Notes under the pieces: generated by a model | Seen by the model: the letters and a program-made list of their open reading frames with translations, nothing else | What the model was told of the DNA's origin: nothing | Databases searched by the model: none | Position numbers and translations under genes: made by a program | Shown here: positions 16,997-26,828 of the stretch, piece after piece | Numbering within the stretch: position 1 is the stretch's first letter | How the letters are laid out: each line of letters starts with the position of its first letter | Origin: Verrucomicrobiota bacterium | GTDB taxonomy: Bacteria; Verrucomicrobiota; Verrucomicrobiia; Opitutales; Intestinicryptomonadaceae | Length of the DNA stretch: 35,707 nucleotides | Assembly: GCA_003343565.1 (NCBI GenBank) | Contig: QALA01000061.1 | Location: 1-35,707 of the forward strand | Direction: 5' to 3'

Positions 16997-18262
16997 ATGG
17001 AAGAAAATCTAATAGGAAATGTTTTGGTGGCGCAGTCCGGCGGCCCCACGGCAGTCATCAACGCAAGCCTCGCGGGGATAGTGACCGAGGCGCTCAACCA
17101 CGAATGCATTGAGGAAATTTACGGGGCGCTCAACGGAGTCGAGGGAATTTTGAACGAGCAGCTCATAGACCTTGCGGCGGAATCCCAACAGACGATAAGG
17201 GGGCTGAAATACACGCCGGCGTCGGCGCTCGGCTCGTGCCGCTTCAAGCTTAAGACGCAGGAGGACTACGTGAGGGCGCTCGAAGTCTGCAAGGCGCACA
17301 ACATACGCTACTTCTTCTACATCGGCGGCAACGACTCCCAGGACACGGCCAACAAGATGGACGAATTTGCCAAGCAGCAAAACTGGGAAATGCGCGTCAT
17401 CGGCGTGCCGAAAACCGTCGACAACGACCTCCCGATGACGGACCACTGCCCCGGATACGGAAGCGTGGTGAAATTCCTTTCGACCTCAATCCGCGAGCTC
17501 GCGCTCGACCACGAGGCGATGGGCAATCACGACATAGTGTCGATAGTCGAGGTCATGGGGCGCAACGCCGGCTGGATCGCCGCGGGCACCAGCATAGCGA
17601 AGAGGCGCAACCAGACCGAGGACGCCCCACACATCATACTTCTTCCGGAAGTCGCCTTCAATCCGGACTACTTTTTGGCGCAGGTTCAGGAGTGCCTGAA
17701 GAAAAACAAATTCTGCCTCGTGGTCGCCAGCGAGGGAATAATCGACGAAAACGGCAACTACGTGGCCGCGGGAGAAGCGCAGGATTCGTTCGGGCACTCG
17801 CAGCTTGGCGGGGTTGGCGAATATTTGCAAAATCTTGTGGCCAAGAACATCGCGGGAGTGAAGGCCAGGTCGTGCAAGCTTGGGCACTCGCAGAGGGCTG
17901 CGGCGCACTGCGCGTCGCTTACGGACGCGAACGAGGCGTTCATGGCCGGCCGCAAGGCGGTAGAGGCGGCGGTCGGCGGCGCGAGCGCAATGATGGTCGC
18001 GCTCGTGCGCGGAGACACGGACAAGTACACCTGCGAAACCGCGCTGGTTCCGCTGTCGGAGGTCGCAAACGGCGTGAAGCATTTTCCGGAAAACTGGATA
18101 GCGGAGGACAAGATCTCGATAAGCTACCAGTTCAACAAGTACATTCTCCCGCTGATACAGGGAGAGGTGGAAGTGCCCTTTGAAAACGGAATGCCGTCCT
18201 ATGTGCGGCTCGCCAAAGTAAAGGTCGAGCAAAAGCTGCCCGCGCACGGCGCTTCGCTCTGA
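16997..18262 (+). CDS. pfp: Pyrophosphate-dependent 6-phosphofructokinase
   Basis: A 421-residue cytosolic enzyme that reversibly phosphorylates fructose 6-phosphate with PPi (EC 2.7.1.90), a central glycolysis/gluconeogenesis step. The donor-site motif is GGNDS (residues 110-114), with Asp113 where ATP enzymes have Gly. PKTVDND (138-144) carries the Lys that replaces the Gly of the ATP type. These two changes are the known markers of PPi specificity. MGRNAGWIAAGTS at 187 is the family sugar-phosphate segment. The length fits the longer PPi-type clade. An ATP-using exception cannot be excluded without an assay. A strong terminator follows. Confidence 0.92.
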   Translation: MEENLIGNVLVAQSGGPTAVINASLAGIVTEALNHECIEEIYGALNGVEGILNEQLIDLAAESQQTIRGLKYTPASALGSCRFKLKTQEDYVRALEVCKAHNIRYFFYIGGNDSQDTANKMDEFAKQQNWEMRVIGVPKTVDNDLPMTDHCPGYGSVVKFLSTSIRELALDHEAMGNHDIVSIVEVMGRNAGWIAAGTSIAKRRNQTEDAPHIILLPEVAFNPDYFLAQVQECLKKNKFCLVVASEGIIDENGNYVAAGEAQDSFGHSQLGGVGEYLQNLVAKNIAGVKARSCKLGHSQRAAAHCASLTDANEAFMAGRKAVEAAVGGASAMMVALVRGDTDKYTCETALVPLSEVANGVKHFPENWIAEDKISISYQFNKYILPLIQGEVEVPFENGMPSYVRLAKVKVEQKLPAHGASL

Positions 18263-18263
18263 G

Positions 18264-18316
18264 GACGCAAATCCAAAAAAAGGCGCCCGGCAAAAAGCGG
18301 GCGCTTTGCGTTTTTA
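18264..18316 (+). terminator. Rho-independent terminator after pfp
   Basis: A two-part stem: the outer ACGCAAA (18265-18271) pairs with TTTGCGT (18305-18311). The inner GGCGCCCG pairs with CGGGCGC around an A-rich loop, and a T-run follows. Confidence 0.85.
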
Positions 18317-18446
18317 TGGGAGGCATTCGGGCCGCCGCGCAAGCGGGAACGCAGCCCGCGCGGGGCGTCCGGGGCGGCGGTCGGAAATCCGGCCGCGCAA
18401 ACGTTCAAGTAGCTTTCACTTTCAAACGAACTCAAAACTGTTTTAA

Positions 18447-20240
18447 ATGAAAAGAACCCATACCTGCAATCAACTGACTCCGTCCGATTCGGGAAAAGAG
18501 GCAACCCTCATCGGGTGGGTGGAGAGCGTCCGCGACCACGGCGGTATTTTGTTTGTCGACCTGCGCGATCGCGAGGGAATAACGCAAGTGGTATTCCGCC
18601 CGGAGCTGAAAGAGATTTACGAAAAGGCGCAAAAGCTCAAGGACGAAAGCGTAATTCAGGTGTCCGGCAAAGTCGCCCTGCGCGAGGAGGGCACGGTGAA
18701 CGAATCGCTGCCGACCGGAGAGGTAGAGCTGATATGCTCCGACATGGTTGTCCACAACCTATGCGACACTCTTCCATTCCCGCTGGACGACGCCCATGCC
18801 GACAAGGTGAACGAGGATTTGCGCCTGCAATACCGCTATCTGGATCTCCGCCGCCCGAAGAATTTGAATCTGATGCGCCTGCGCCACAAGGCGGCCACGG
18901 CGATACGCGAATACTTAAATTCGCAGGATTTTACGGAGGTCGAGACTCCCATACTTTTTAAGAGCACTCCGGAGGGCGCGCGCGAATTTTTGGTGCCCAG
19001 CCGCCTGAATCCCGGAAACTTCTACGCGCTAAACCAATCGCCGCAGCAGTACAAGCAGATGCTGATGGTATCCGGAATAGAGCGCTACTACCAAATGGCG
19101 AAGTGCTTTCGCGACGAAGACTTGCGCGCAGACCGCCAGCCCGAATTTACGCAGGTCGACATAGAGATGAGCTTTGTGGAGCGCGAGGACATGTACGCGC
19201 TCATTGAGAACATGCTCAAGAAAATATGGAAGGACGTTCTGGACATGGACATTCCCACGCCCTTCCCCCGCATGCCCTACGCGGAGGCCATGAACCGCTA
19301 CGGAGTCGACAAGCCCGACACCCGATTCGCAATCGAGCTTGTCGATCTCACGGACGTATTCAAAGACAGCCAATTCAAAGTGTTCGCGGGGGTCGCCGCA
19401 AGCGGCGGGGCAATCAAGGCGATAAACGCAAAGGGGCTTGCCGACATCACGCAGGGAGAATTGAAGGGATTGGAGGACACTGCGAAGTCGCTTGGCGCCA
19501 AAGGATTGGCGTTTATCAAGGCCGAAAACGGCGCGTGGAAAAGCCCGATTTTGAAATTCCTCTCGCCTTCCGAGCAGGACGCGCTGAGAGAGAGGCTGAA
19601 TATCGAGGATTCCGACATAGTTTTCTTCGCAGCCTCCGATTGGGAGCACGCGTGCGCCACGCTGGGCCGCATACGCCTGGAGTGCGGAAAGCTCCTGCAA
19701 GCCCGCGGAAAAATCTCCATACCGGCCGACCAATTCAACTTTCTGTGGGTGGTCGAATTTCCGCTCATGCTGTTCGACGACGAACAGGGAAGGTACGTCT
19801 CCGCCCACCACCCGTTTACGGCGCCCGTCGAGGAGGACATACCGCACCTGGATTCCGATCCGCTCCGCGTCCGCGGCCAGCACTACGACATCGTGCTGAA
19901 CGGGACGGAGCTCGGCGGCGGCTCAATCAGAATCCACCAGCCCGAACTTCAGGAAAAGGTGTTCCGCGACGTCTTGAAAATTCCCGCCGACATCGTGCAA
20001 TCGCGCTTCGGGTACATGCTAAAGGCCTTCAAATACGGCGCGCCGCCGCACGGGGGAATCGCGCTGGGATTCGACAGACTGGTCTCGATTCTTGCAAACC
20101 GCCCGTCGATTCGCGACATTATCGCATTTCCGAAAACGCAAAAGGGACAGGACCTCATGGCGCAGTCGCCGTCGCCCGTTGCGGAAAAGCAGCTGAAAGA
20201 CCTGTTCATATCGGTTTCGCTCCCGGCGGAAGAAAAATAG
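18447..20240 (+). CDS. aspS: Aspartyl-tRNA synthetase
   Basis: A 597-residue class IIb synthetase that charges tRNA(Asp), and possibly tRNA(Asn) in non-discriminating forms. The N-terminal OB-fold anticodon-binding domain covers about residues 1-110 (GWVESVRDHGGILFVDLRDREG). The catalytic core has motif 2, FRDEDLRADRQPEFTQVDIE, at about 217-236 and motif 3, GFDRLVSIL, near 535. The bacterial GAD insertion lies between, at about 285-425. Length and order match bacterial AspRS rather than the shorter archaeal type. A gene-free leader of about 130 bases separates the terminator of pfp from the start. Which anticodon specificity applies cannot be read from the sequence alone. Confidence 0.97.
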   Translation: MKRTHTCNQLTPSDSGKEATLIGWVESVRDHGGILFVDLRDREGITQVVFRPELKEIYEKAQKLKDESVIQVSGKVALREEGTVNESLPTGEVELICSDMVVHNLCDTLPFPLDDAHADKVNEDLRLQYRYLDLRRPKNLNLMRLRHKAATAIREYLNSQDFTEVETPILFKSTPEGAREFLVPSRLNPGNFYALNQSPQQYKQMLMVSGIERYYQMAKCFRDEDLRADRQPEFTQVDIEMSFVEREDMYALIENMLKKIWKDVLDMDIPTPFPRMPYAEAMNRYGVDKPDTRFAIELVDLTDVFKDSQFKVFAGVAASGGAIKAINAKGLADITQGELKGLEDTAKSLGAKGLAFIKAENGAWKSPILKFLSPSEQDALRERLNIEDSDIVFFAASDWEHACATLGRIRLECGKLLQARGKISIPADQFNFLWVVEFPLMLFDDEQGRYVSAHHPFTAPVEEDIPHLDSDPLRVRGQHYDIVLNGTELGGGSIRIHQPELQEKVFRDVLKIPADIVQSRFGYMLKAFKYGAPPHGGIALGFDRLVSILANRPSIRDIIAFPKTQKGQDLMAQSPSPVAEKQLKDLFISVSLPAEEK

Positions 20241-21053
20241 CCGCCCGGAGCGAATCGGACTTGCGGCGAAAAAAAAACGCTTTAGCTTGGGCGAAAACTT
20301 TAATTTGGGCGAAAGAAAAGCTCGCGCCCCAAGTTTGGGCGTTTGCGCTTCAACGGCAAAATGCGGGAACGCCGGATTTGCAAATTCAACTTCGAACTGC
20401 AAGTTCTCTTGAAGGATTTGCGGATTTTTCCGGACTTGCGCATTCTATCGAAATTTGCCGCTTACAAGAAAATTAAGGTTAAAAAAAGTCTGCGAATTTT
20501 TTAGTCCGCAGACCTTTTTTCGAGGCCGCCAATAGCGACGCGGCTCGCCGGCGGATTTTTTTTTGCAATTTCGGAACGCAAAATATTCCGATAACTCCCG
20601 CACAGAGCGCATATGCGCACATACACGCGCAGGCCGCACAGGTTGCGCAGGCCGCATGCCGCCCTTGCGCATGCCCTTGCGCATAAAAACCCTACGCGCA
20701 AAAGGCCGGCGTAAAGCGGCAAACATAAACGCGAACGGACAAGCCGGCGAAAGCAAAAATTTCGCGCAAACGACGCAAAGAAAAGCAAAAGGCGCCGCAT
20801 TCGCCCCGCAAAAAATGCGGCCGACACGCGCTCAATTCGCCGCTCAATTCGCCGCGCGATTTTCGATTCAAACGGCGTTTTCGGCAAATCCGATCGGGAG
20901 CTTCCGCTTCCCGTGTAAGTTAATATATTTGACACAAAATCGAAAAGCGATTTCCCTTAGGCCAAGTTAAACGACAAACTTCCGCAGGCCGGTTTGCGAA
21001 ACGGGGCTTGCGAATATGTAATTATGCAACACAAAAGGGGACGGGAACACATC
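20241..21053. other. Gene-free region between aspS and the beta-galactosidase gene
   Basis: About 810 bases without a credible gene. It contains the bidirectional terminator at 20481-20520 and a perfect 12-base tandem duplication (GCTCAATTCGCC, 20830-20853). A small inverted repeat, AAATCG/CGATTT (20937-20953), directly follows a TTGACA hexamer at 20929, about 110 bases before the lacZ-type gene, and could mark its control region. No -10 element at the right spacing is convincing. Confidence 0.5.
20481..20520. terminator. Bidirectional hairpin terminator downstream of aspS
   Basis: GTCTGCG (20488-20494) pairs with CGCAGAC (20507-20513) around a 12-base loop. An A-run precedes it and CTTTTTT follows, so it can work on either strand. 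It lies 240 bases after the aspS stop. Confidence 0.75.
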
Positions 21054-24000
21054 ATGAAAAAAACGGCATTGGCGCTTCTTAGTTTTGGAATCTGCGTTTC
21101 GGCATTTTCGCAGGAATACGTGCCGGACGCGTGGAACAGAACAAACGTGTTCCGCATAAACAAAGAGCCGGCGGCATCGTTCATGCTGACGTATCCGTCG
21201 CTGCGCGCCGCGGTTGCGCCGATAGGAATCGACGACGTCGAAAACATCTACGCGGGCGACTCCTACAAATCGCTCAACGGCGACTGGAAGTTCTTTTTCG
21301 CCCAAAGGCCCTCCATGGTGAAGCCGGAATTTTTCGCCCGCGATTTCGACGACTCCTCGTGGGACACAATCGACGTGCCGAACTCCTGGCAGGCGCGCGG
21401 GTACGACACCATTTTTTACAACAATACGGACATGGAATTCATGTACGACAGGCAGGGCAACCAATACGAGGAATTTAAAAACCGAAACGCCTTCCGCGAC
21501 AACTACAAGCCCTTCATTCCCGAAGAGCACCGCCAGAAGGCCGTTTACAGGCGCGAGTTCACCCTGCCCTCCGACTGGAACGGCAAAGAGATATTCGTCA
21601 AATTTTGCGGGGTGCGCAGCGGCTTCAATTTGTACGTCAACGGGAAGTTCGTCGGATACAGCGAGGACAGCTTTACTCCGGCGGAGTTCAACATAACGAA
21701 GTTTCTCCGGCGCGGGCGGACGAACGCCATGGCGGTCGAAGTGTTCAAGTACACCACAGGCTCCTATTTTGAAATGCAGGACATGCCGCACATGGTCGGC
21801 ATAATACGCGATGTCGTTCTAATTGCCCGCCCGCAGCTGCACGTGCGCGACTTCTACGCTCCGGCGAAACTGTCGGACGATCTGAAAAGCGCGGACATAG
21901 ACTTTTGCGTCGAACTTAAGAACGATTCCCCCGAAACCGCTTCAGGCGCAAAACTCTCCGCCTTCCTCTACTCGGCGGACGGCTCGCTCGAAAAAGTCCT
22001 ATTTGCGAAGGAGCTCGACGCCATACCCGCGGGCAAGACCCAAACGGTACGCGCCGACGCGAAATTTTCCGACTCCATAAAGCTCTGGTCGCCCGATTCG
22101 CCCAATCTATACGCTCTCGTAATCCGCCTTCAGGACGCCGACGGAAAGACTTTGGAGGCCGTCCGTTCGGACTTCGCGTTCAGAAAGTTCGAGGCGCGCG
22201 GCAACAGGCTGTTCTTCAACAATACGCCGTTTCTCATAAAGGGCGCCAACCGCCACGACTGGTCTCCGGACAAGGGGAAGGCCGCCGACTTCAAGTGGCT
22301 GAAAAAGGACGCCGAACTCATGAAGCGGGCCAACATAAATTTCGTCCGCACCTCCCACTATCCCAACGACGACAAATTCTACATGCTCTGCTCGCGCTAC
22401 GGAATCGCCGTGCTCGACGAATGCAACAACGAGACGCACGCCTTCATAAAGGCCCCGTTCATAGACTCCGACGAATACCTGCCCCCGCTCGTCGACAGAA
22501 TGACGAACATGGTAATGCGCGACAGAAACGTTCCGTGCGTAATGATTTATTCGTTCGGCAACGAGTCCGCATACTACCGCACGAAGGCGCACGCCGCAAT
22601 GGAGCAGGCCGCGCGCCGCCTCGACCCGACCCGCGCATACCACTCCGAGGCCGAATCGCACGACATCAAGGACGGCCGCGCAAACGGAACCATGGACTTC
22701 TTCTCCCCGATGTACGGCGGCGTCGACAAAATGGGGGCCTATCTGCGGCTGGAGAACGAGACCCGTCCGTTTTTCTTCTGCGAATACGCCCACGCCATGG
22801 GCAACGCCGTCGGGAACCTCAAGGGCAAGTGGGACATGATTCGCTCGAACCGCGGGAACGGGCTGAACGGCGGATTCATCTGGGACTGGGTCGACCAAGC
22901 CCTCTACCTGCCGCGCCCGGAGGATCCGTCGAAAACGTATCTGTCCGACGGGCGCGACTGGGGCACAAAGCCCACGCGCGGCAACTTCTCATGCAACGGA
23001 ATAATTCTTGCGGACAGGTCGTTTACGGCAAAGTACGGCGAAGTCCAAAGGATATACCAGGACATTCAGATATCGCCCGCCGAAGGCGACGCGGCGACGG
23101 TGAAAATATCCAACGAATTCGTATCCACAAACCTCGACCAATTCACGCCGCGCGTCGAGGTGGAGCGCGACGGGGAGGTTATTGCCGAAAAGACTCTCGA
23201 TACAATCCCGCTTGCACCCGGCGAATCGAAAACCGTAAGGCTCGGCCTTCCCGAATTTTCGATGAATGACGCGGGCGAATACTTCTACACTCTCAAATTC
23301 TTCAGAAACGCGGGCGCCGCATTCGCTCCGAAAGGCTCCGTTGCGGCGCGCGCGCAGCTGCCGATAGCGCACGTGTCGCACTATCCCGAAAGAAAAAATC
23401 TCAAGGGGCTCGCCCCCGCCTCGTTCTCGCAGGACGCAAAGTATGTCACTGTGAAGGCCGGCGGCGTCGAAGCAAAGTTCAGCAGGGACGATGCGAATTT
23501 GGCCTCCTACCGCATAGGCGGCACGACCGTCCTGACAGGCGCGCAATTCGACATTGACAGCGCGCTCATCGACAACTTCTGCGGGCGCGTGAAAAGGGAG
23601 TTTGATGAGACCGGGTTCAACTCGGCGTCCGCGGGCGAAAAGAGCGTGTCCGTCGAAAAGGACGGGGCAAATGTCAAGGTCGTATGCCGCCAAACGCTCT
23701 TTGCCAATCCGCCGGTAAGCGCGAAAAATCCGTTTGAGAAAAAGAAGCCCGCGCTCGAAAACACCTTCATCTACACAATCGCCCCCGACGGCTCGATGGA
23801 CGTCTGCGCGCAGTCAAAAAAAATCAACGGCGCGGCCGAAAAAATCCAGTTTCCGCGCCTCGGCCTGAGGTTTGCGGTCGCAAAGCAGTTTGACAACGTA
23901 TCCTACTTCGGAAGGGGGCCGCTGGCAAATTACAGCGACAGATGCCACTCCGCCGACGTGGGGCTGTACCGCTCGAAGGTCGCCGACTGGCTTGAAAACT

Positions 24001-24317
24001 TCACCAGGCCGCAGGACACCGGAAACCGCGAAGAGGTCCGCTGGCTCTCGCTCACAGACGACAAGGGCGTCGGCGTTAGGGTAGAATCGACAAACGGAAA
24101 TCTTCCGATGTCCGTCCTTCCCTATACGCAGCAAGAGTTGAAAAGCGCGGCGCACATCTACCAGCTACCCCCCTCAAAGGGCGCAGATCTGCGCGTGGCG
24201 TGGAAGACATGCGGCCTCGGCAACGCCGCATGCGGGCCAAACACGCGCCCGCAATTCAATACCTTCTTCAAGAACTCCGCCAACTGGAGATTTGCGATAT
24301 CGCCCCTGAAAAAATGA
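21054..24317 (+). CDS. Exported GH2 beta-galactosidase (LacZ-like)
   Basis: A 1,087-residue glycoside hydrolase of family 2. A signal peptide (MKKTALALLSFGICVSAFSQ) sends it to the periplasm or outside. The domain order is a sugar-binding jelly-roll (about 60-235), an Ig-like domain, a TIM barrel (about 350-640), a second Ig-like domain and the C-terminal beta-galactosidase small-chain domain (about 800-1080). The acid/base is Glu504 in FGNESAYYRT and the nucleophile is Glu577 in FFCEYAHAMGNAVGN. GGFIWDWVDQAL follows. The start at 21054 is preferred over upstream frame extensions because the signal peptide begins there. It probably removes beta-galactosyl residues from plant or host glycans. 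It is not in a lac-like operon. Confidence 0.94.
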   Translation: MKKTALALLSFGICVSAFSQEYVPDAWNRTNVFRINKEPAASFMLTYPSLRAAVAPIGIDDVENIYAGDSYKSLNGDWKFFFAQRPSMVKPEFFARDFDDSSWDTIDVPNSWQARGYDTIFYNNTDMEFMYDRQGNQYEEFKNRNAFRDNYKPFIPEEHRQKAVYRREFTLPSDWNGKEIFVKFCGVRSGFNLYVNGKFVGYSEDSFTPAEFNITKFLRRGRTNAMAVEVFKYTTGSYFEMQDMPHMVGIIRDVVLIARPQLHVRDFYAPAKLSDDLKSADIDFCVELKNDSPETASGAKLSAFLYSADGSLEKVLFAKELDAIPAGKTQTVRADAKFSDSIKLWSPDSPNLYALVIRLQDADGKTLEAVRSDFAFRKFEARGNRLFFNNTPFLIKGANRHDWSPDKGKAADFKWLKKDAELMKRANINFVRTSHYPNDDKFYMLCSRYGIAVLDECNNETHAFIKAPFIDSDEYLPPLVDRMTNMVMRDRNVPCVMIYSFGNESAYYRTKAHAAMEQAARRLDPTRAYHSEAESHDIKDGRANGTMDFFSPMYGGVDKMGAYLRLENETRPFFFCEYAHAMGNAVGNLKGKWDMIRSNRGNGLNGGFIWDWVDQALYLPRPEDPSKTYLSDGRDWGTKPTRGNFSCNGIILADRSFTAKYGEVQRIYQDIQISPAEGDAATVKISNEFVSTNLDQFTPRVEVERDGEVIAEKTLDTIPLAPGESKTVRLGLPEFSMNDAGEYFYTLKFFRNAGAAFAPKGSVAARAQLPIAHVSHYPERKNLKGLAPASFSQDAKYVTVKAGGVEAKFSRDDANLASYRIGGTTVLTGAQFDIDSALIDNFCGRVKREFDETGFNSASAGEKSVSVEKDGANVKVVCRQTLFANPPVSAKNPFEKKKPALENTFIYTIAPDGSMDVCAQSKKINGAAEKIQFPRLGLRFAVAKQFDNVSYFGRGPLANYSDRCHSADVGLYRSKVADWLENFTRPQDTGNREEVRWLSLTDDKGVGVRVESTNGNLPMSVLPYTQQELKSAAHIYQLPPSKGADLRVAWKTCGLGNAACGPNTRPQFNTFFKNSANWRFAISPLKK

Positions 24318-24736
24318 CGGGGCGTTGCGCAAAGCGCCAGATAAAAACATAACCGTCGGCGGGCGGAAAGCGGAATGCGCGGCGGAGAAATCGGCGCGCA
24401 TATCGGGGAATCGGCGGAAATTGTCAAAAGAAGCGCCGACGCGCAAGGTTGCCGGACGCTTCGCCGCGGGAGGAGAAAGAAACCGGCACCGCCAAGGCGC
24501 TTTGCAAAACCGCCTCCGCACACATCAGGGGAGAATATCCGCTCGAACGCTTCGGGTTGAAATTTCCAGTGCGGCGCGCAGCTTGGTTATTTGCGCAAAA
24601 ATAAAAAAACTTGCCGGTCGCTCACGCGCCGAACGCGCGAAATGGAGAGCAAGCAAAAAAACGGAAGACGAGCAAAAGGAATCTATCAGAAGAAACGAAA
24701 TCGCAAACAGCCGAAAATATTTTCGCACCCTCACCC

Positions 24737-24987
24737 GCCGATTTTTTGCGCATCGCCAAATCTTTTTGCATCGCCGAATTTTTGCGCGTCCGCACGCACT
24801 TCCGGCCGCGCGCAATTCAATTCCTGCCGCTCCCAGCCCGAAACCTGAAGGCGCGCATTACACGCCTTTAATCCGTCTTTAGTCCGCCCCTTAATCCGCA
24901 GATGCGCGGTCGCTTTTTTCTCCGGGTTTTCCGACCGTTTTCAACCTGCAATTTTAATCCGCAACACTTTTCCGACACGCCTTCGCC
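24737..24987. repeat. Tandem repeat unit A (251 bp)
   Basis: The first of two head-to-tail units. It begins GCCGATTTTTTGCGCATCGCC, then has about 18-base subrepeats of the form CATCGCCRAATTTTTG. A conserved block follows around TTCAATTCCTGCCGCTC, a decayed hairpin at 24848-24868, and a TTTAATCCG/TTTAGTCCG/TTAATCCG run. It ends in TGCAATTTTAATCCGCAAC. Confidence 0.85.
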
Positions 24988-25260
24988 GCCGATTTTTTTG
25001 CGCATCGCCAAATCCTTTTGCATTGCCGATTTTTTACACATCGACGAATTTTTTTGCGCGTCCGCTCGCACTTCCGGCCGCACGCAATTCAATTCCTGCC
25101 GCTCACAGCCCGAAACCTGAAGGCGCGCAATGCGCGCCTTTAATCCGTCTTTAGTCCGCCCCTTAATCCGCATTTGCGTGACCGCTTTTTTTGTCCGGGT
25201 TTTCCCGACCCCTTTCAATCTGCAATTTTAATTCGCAACGCCTTCCTGACGCCCATCGCC
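24988..25260. repeat. Tandem repeat unit B (about 272 bp)
   Basis: The second unit, sharing the order of blocks of unit A with scattered substitutions. It is 21 bases longer because it has one extra copy of the CATTGCCGATTTTTTA subrepeat. Its hairpin, AAGGCGCGC/GCGCGCCTT (25120-25140), is perfect, whereas unit A has two mismatches. Confidence 0.85.
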
Positions 25261-25347
25261 GAAAACGGGCGGGCATTCAAAAGTAGCGGACAAACGCCCA
25301 AGCCGCCGGCGGAAAATAAATCCGCCCGCCCCCAAGCCTTGCGACGC

Positions 25348-26652
25348 CTAAAAAGTGACCAACAGCTGGCCGCCTATCACAAGGGCGTCGTCAATGTCGT
25401 CGTTTCCGTAGGGGCGCATTATGTATTGGAGATCCGGCTGAATGGAAATGTTCGGCGTCAGCTGGAACACGTACGTCACCTCGACGACGGTTTCGTAAGA
25501 GGCGTCATACCCGGAGGAACGCGAGTAGTCGCTTCCGAAATTGCCCCACAGCCAAGATACGTAAACGCCGTCCTGATCCCTGTACGGCACAAATCCCTGG
25601 AATTGGAGTCCCGAATACGCCATCCACGGCATAATCGAAATGCTCTCCACAGGCGAAAATTGCGCCCCCGCCCAAACCGAGACATATTGGTTCGGATTGT
25701 CCCTCGCAATCCAGACGGTCTGTTGTCCCTGCAAATAGAATCCGTAGCCGTTTTCGCGGGTGTCGTTCGTGCCGTACTGCTGCATGGGAAAACCTCCGAA
25801 GAAATATCCCCCGAACTGGTATGTGCCGGGCAGAACGTTTCCGTTGCAGTCTTTGATAAAAGAGGGCGTCCACGTCGCCTGCGCCATCATCATATAGGCG
25901 TCGTCTCCGGATATTTTCAGGTTTGTTCCGCTGTAATTCGGAGACTGCACATTTTGGGGAATTTGATACAGCCCGTAGGCAAACGACCACTCGTCGTCGG
26001 GAGAGTATTGAATTGTCGCCCCCCATGTCGCAATGGGCGAGGACGTGTAAGGAGAGTTGGAAAAAATCGCCGCCGGAGTGCAGTCTATTCCGCCGCTGAC
26101 CAAATAGCCGAAAACGGGAAGCGAGGCAAACGTGTCGGCCATGCTGATTCTTCCGAGGCGCACTTTGAAGTCTCCAATCGACGTGTTTATCTTTTGGGCC
26201 AAATATATCTCGTACAGCAGCGCCCCGTCTGTCACGGAGGATTCCGACACCGTAAAGAAATTGCCTATGGTGTTGGAAAGATTCCCGCCGACATTGTACG
26301 CGCCCGAAACCACGAAAGTCGCGTTTTTCCAGCCGACGAGCTTTTCAAGATCGCCGCGGACGCCGTAAATCATCTCGTGGGTGTAGTTTGTCGCCTGCTC
26401 CGCGCCGCCGTAGGGATTTGTTAGCAAAACCGCGTAGTAGTCGAAGAAGAAGTGCAACCCGGCGTTTTCGTCGACGAAGTTCTGCCCCTCAACGATTTTC
26501 TCATTTAGCGCGTCCAAGCCGAAATTCCCGTAAGGAAGCCCGACGTTTTCCGAATAGGGATTTTCCCTTGCGGACTCCTGTCCCGAAGCGAAAGCCGTTG
26601 CGCAGGCAAAAAACGCCGACGCGGAAATAATAATTGCGGAGAGTTTTTTCAT
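25348..26652 (-). CDS. OprB-like carbohydrate porin
   Basis: A 434-residue outer-membrane protein. The signal peptide is MKKLSAIIISASAFFACATAFA. The rest is rich in Gly, aromatic residues and alternating hydrophobic strands, and ends in a terminal Phe (GGQLLVTF), a typical BAM recognition end. LHFFFDYYAVLLTNPYGG near the start and KVRLGRISMADTFASLPVFGYLVSGG in the middle are the best matches to the OprB/carbohydrate-selective porin family. It would let sugars or oligosaccharides cross the outer membrane. The start at 26652 is chosen over an open-frame Met 12 codons upstream because the signal peptide begins there. It lies 176 bases downstream of the STAS gene, beyond that gene's terminator, so it is a separate unit. 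Confidence 0.86.
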   Translation of the reverse strand: MKKLSAIIISASAFFACATAFASGQESARENPYSENVGLPYGNFGLDALNEKIVEGQNFVDENAGLHFFFDYYAVLLTNPYGGAEQATNYTHEMIYGVRGDLEKLVGWKNATFVVSGAYNVGGNLSNTIGNFFTVSESSVTDGALLYEIYLAQKINTSIGDFKVRLGRISMADTFASLPVFGYLVSGGIDCTPAAIFSNSPYTSSPIATWGATIQYSPDDEWSFAYGLYQIPQNVQSPNYSGTNLKISGDDAYMMMAQATWTPSFIKDCNGNVLPGTYQFGGYFFGGFPMQQYGTNDTRENGYGFYLQGQQTVWIARDNPNQYVSVWAGAQFSPVESISIMPWMAYSGLQFQGFVPYRDQDGVYVSWLWGNFGSDYSRSSGYDASYETVVEVTYVFQLTPNISIQPDLQYIMRPYGNDDIDDALVIGGQLLVTF

Positions 26653-26766
26653 CTGAATTTTCCGTATGAAGTTTGAGAGCCGCTTCAACCGGAATGCGGC
26701 AATATGTGATTGACACTATATTCCGAAAAAAATCCCAAAAAAAATCACTGTTGCAAAAAATGCGCT

Positions 26767-26795
26767 TAAAAAAAATGCCCCGTCCAAAACGGGGC
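26767..26795 (-). terminator. Rho-independent terminator after the STAS gene
   Basis: On the minus strand GCCCCGT and ACGGGGC (26777-26795) pair around a 5-base loop, followed by A and eight T. It separates the STAS gene from the porin. Confidence 0.9.
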
Positions 26796-26828
26796 GAAAG
26801 ACAAAACCGGCACGCCGCAATGCCCGCG

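Larger units (their letters stand above)
24318..25347. other. Gene-free region carrying large tandem repeats
   Basis: About 1,030 bases between the convergent GH2 and porin genes. Frames here are broken and the repeat copies differ by indels that are not multiples of three, so coding is unlikely. A 14-base perfect palindrome (CGAAAATATTTTCG, 24712-24725) precedes two large tandem units. A hairpin, GGCGGA/TCCGCC (25308-25326), lies past the porin 3' end. Confidence 0.6.

Noticed and set aside
24868..25218. A 116-codon minus-strand frame across both tandem repeat units, with a 6-residue periodicity
   Set aside because: The periodicity comes from the DNA subrepeats. The two units fall in different frames because their indels are not multiples of three.
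24737..25260. CRISPR-like interpretation of the repeated units
   Set aside because: There are only two long units without unique spacers of constant length, and no cas genes are nearby.
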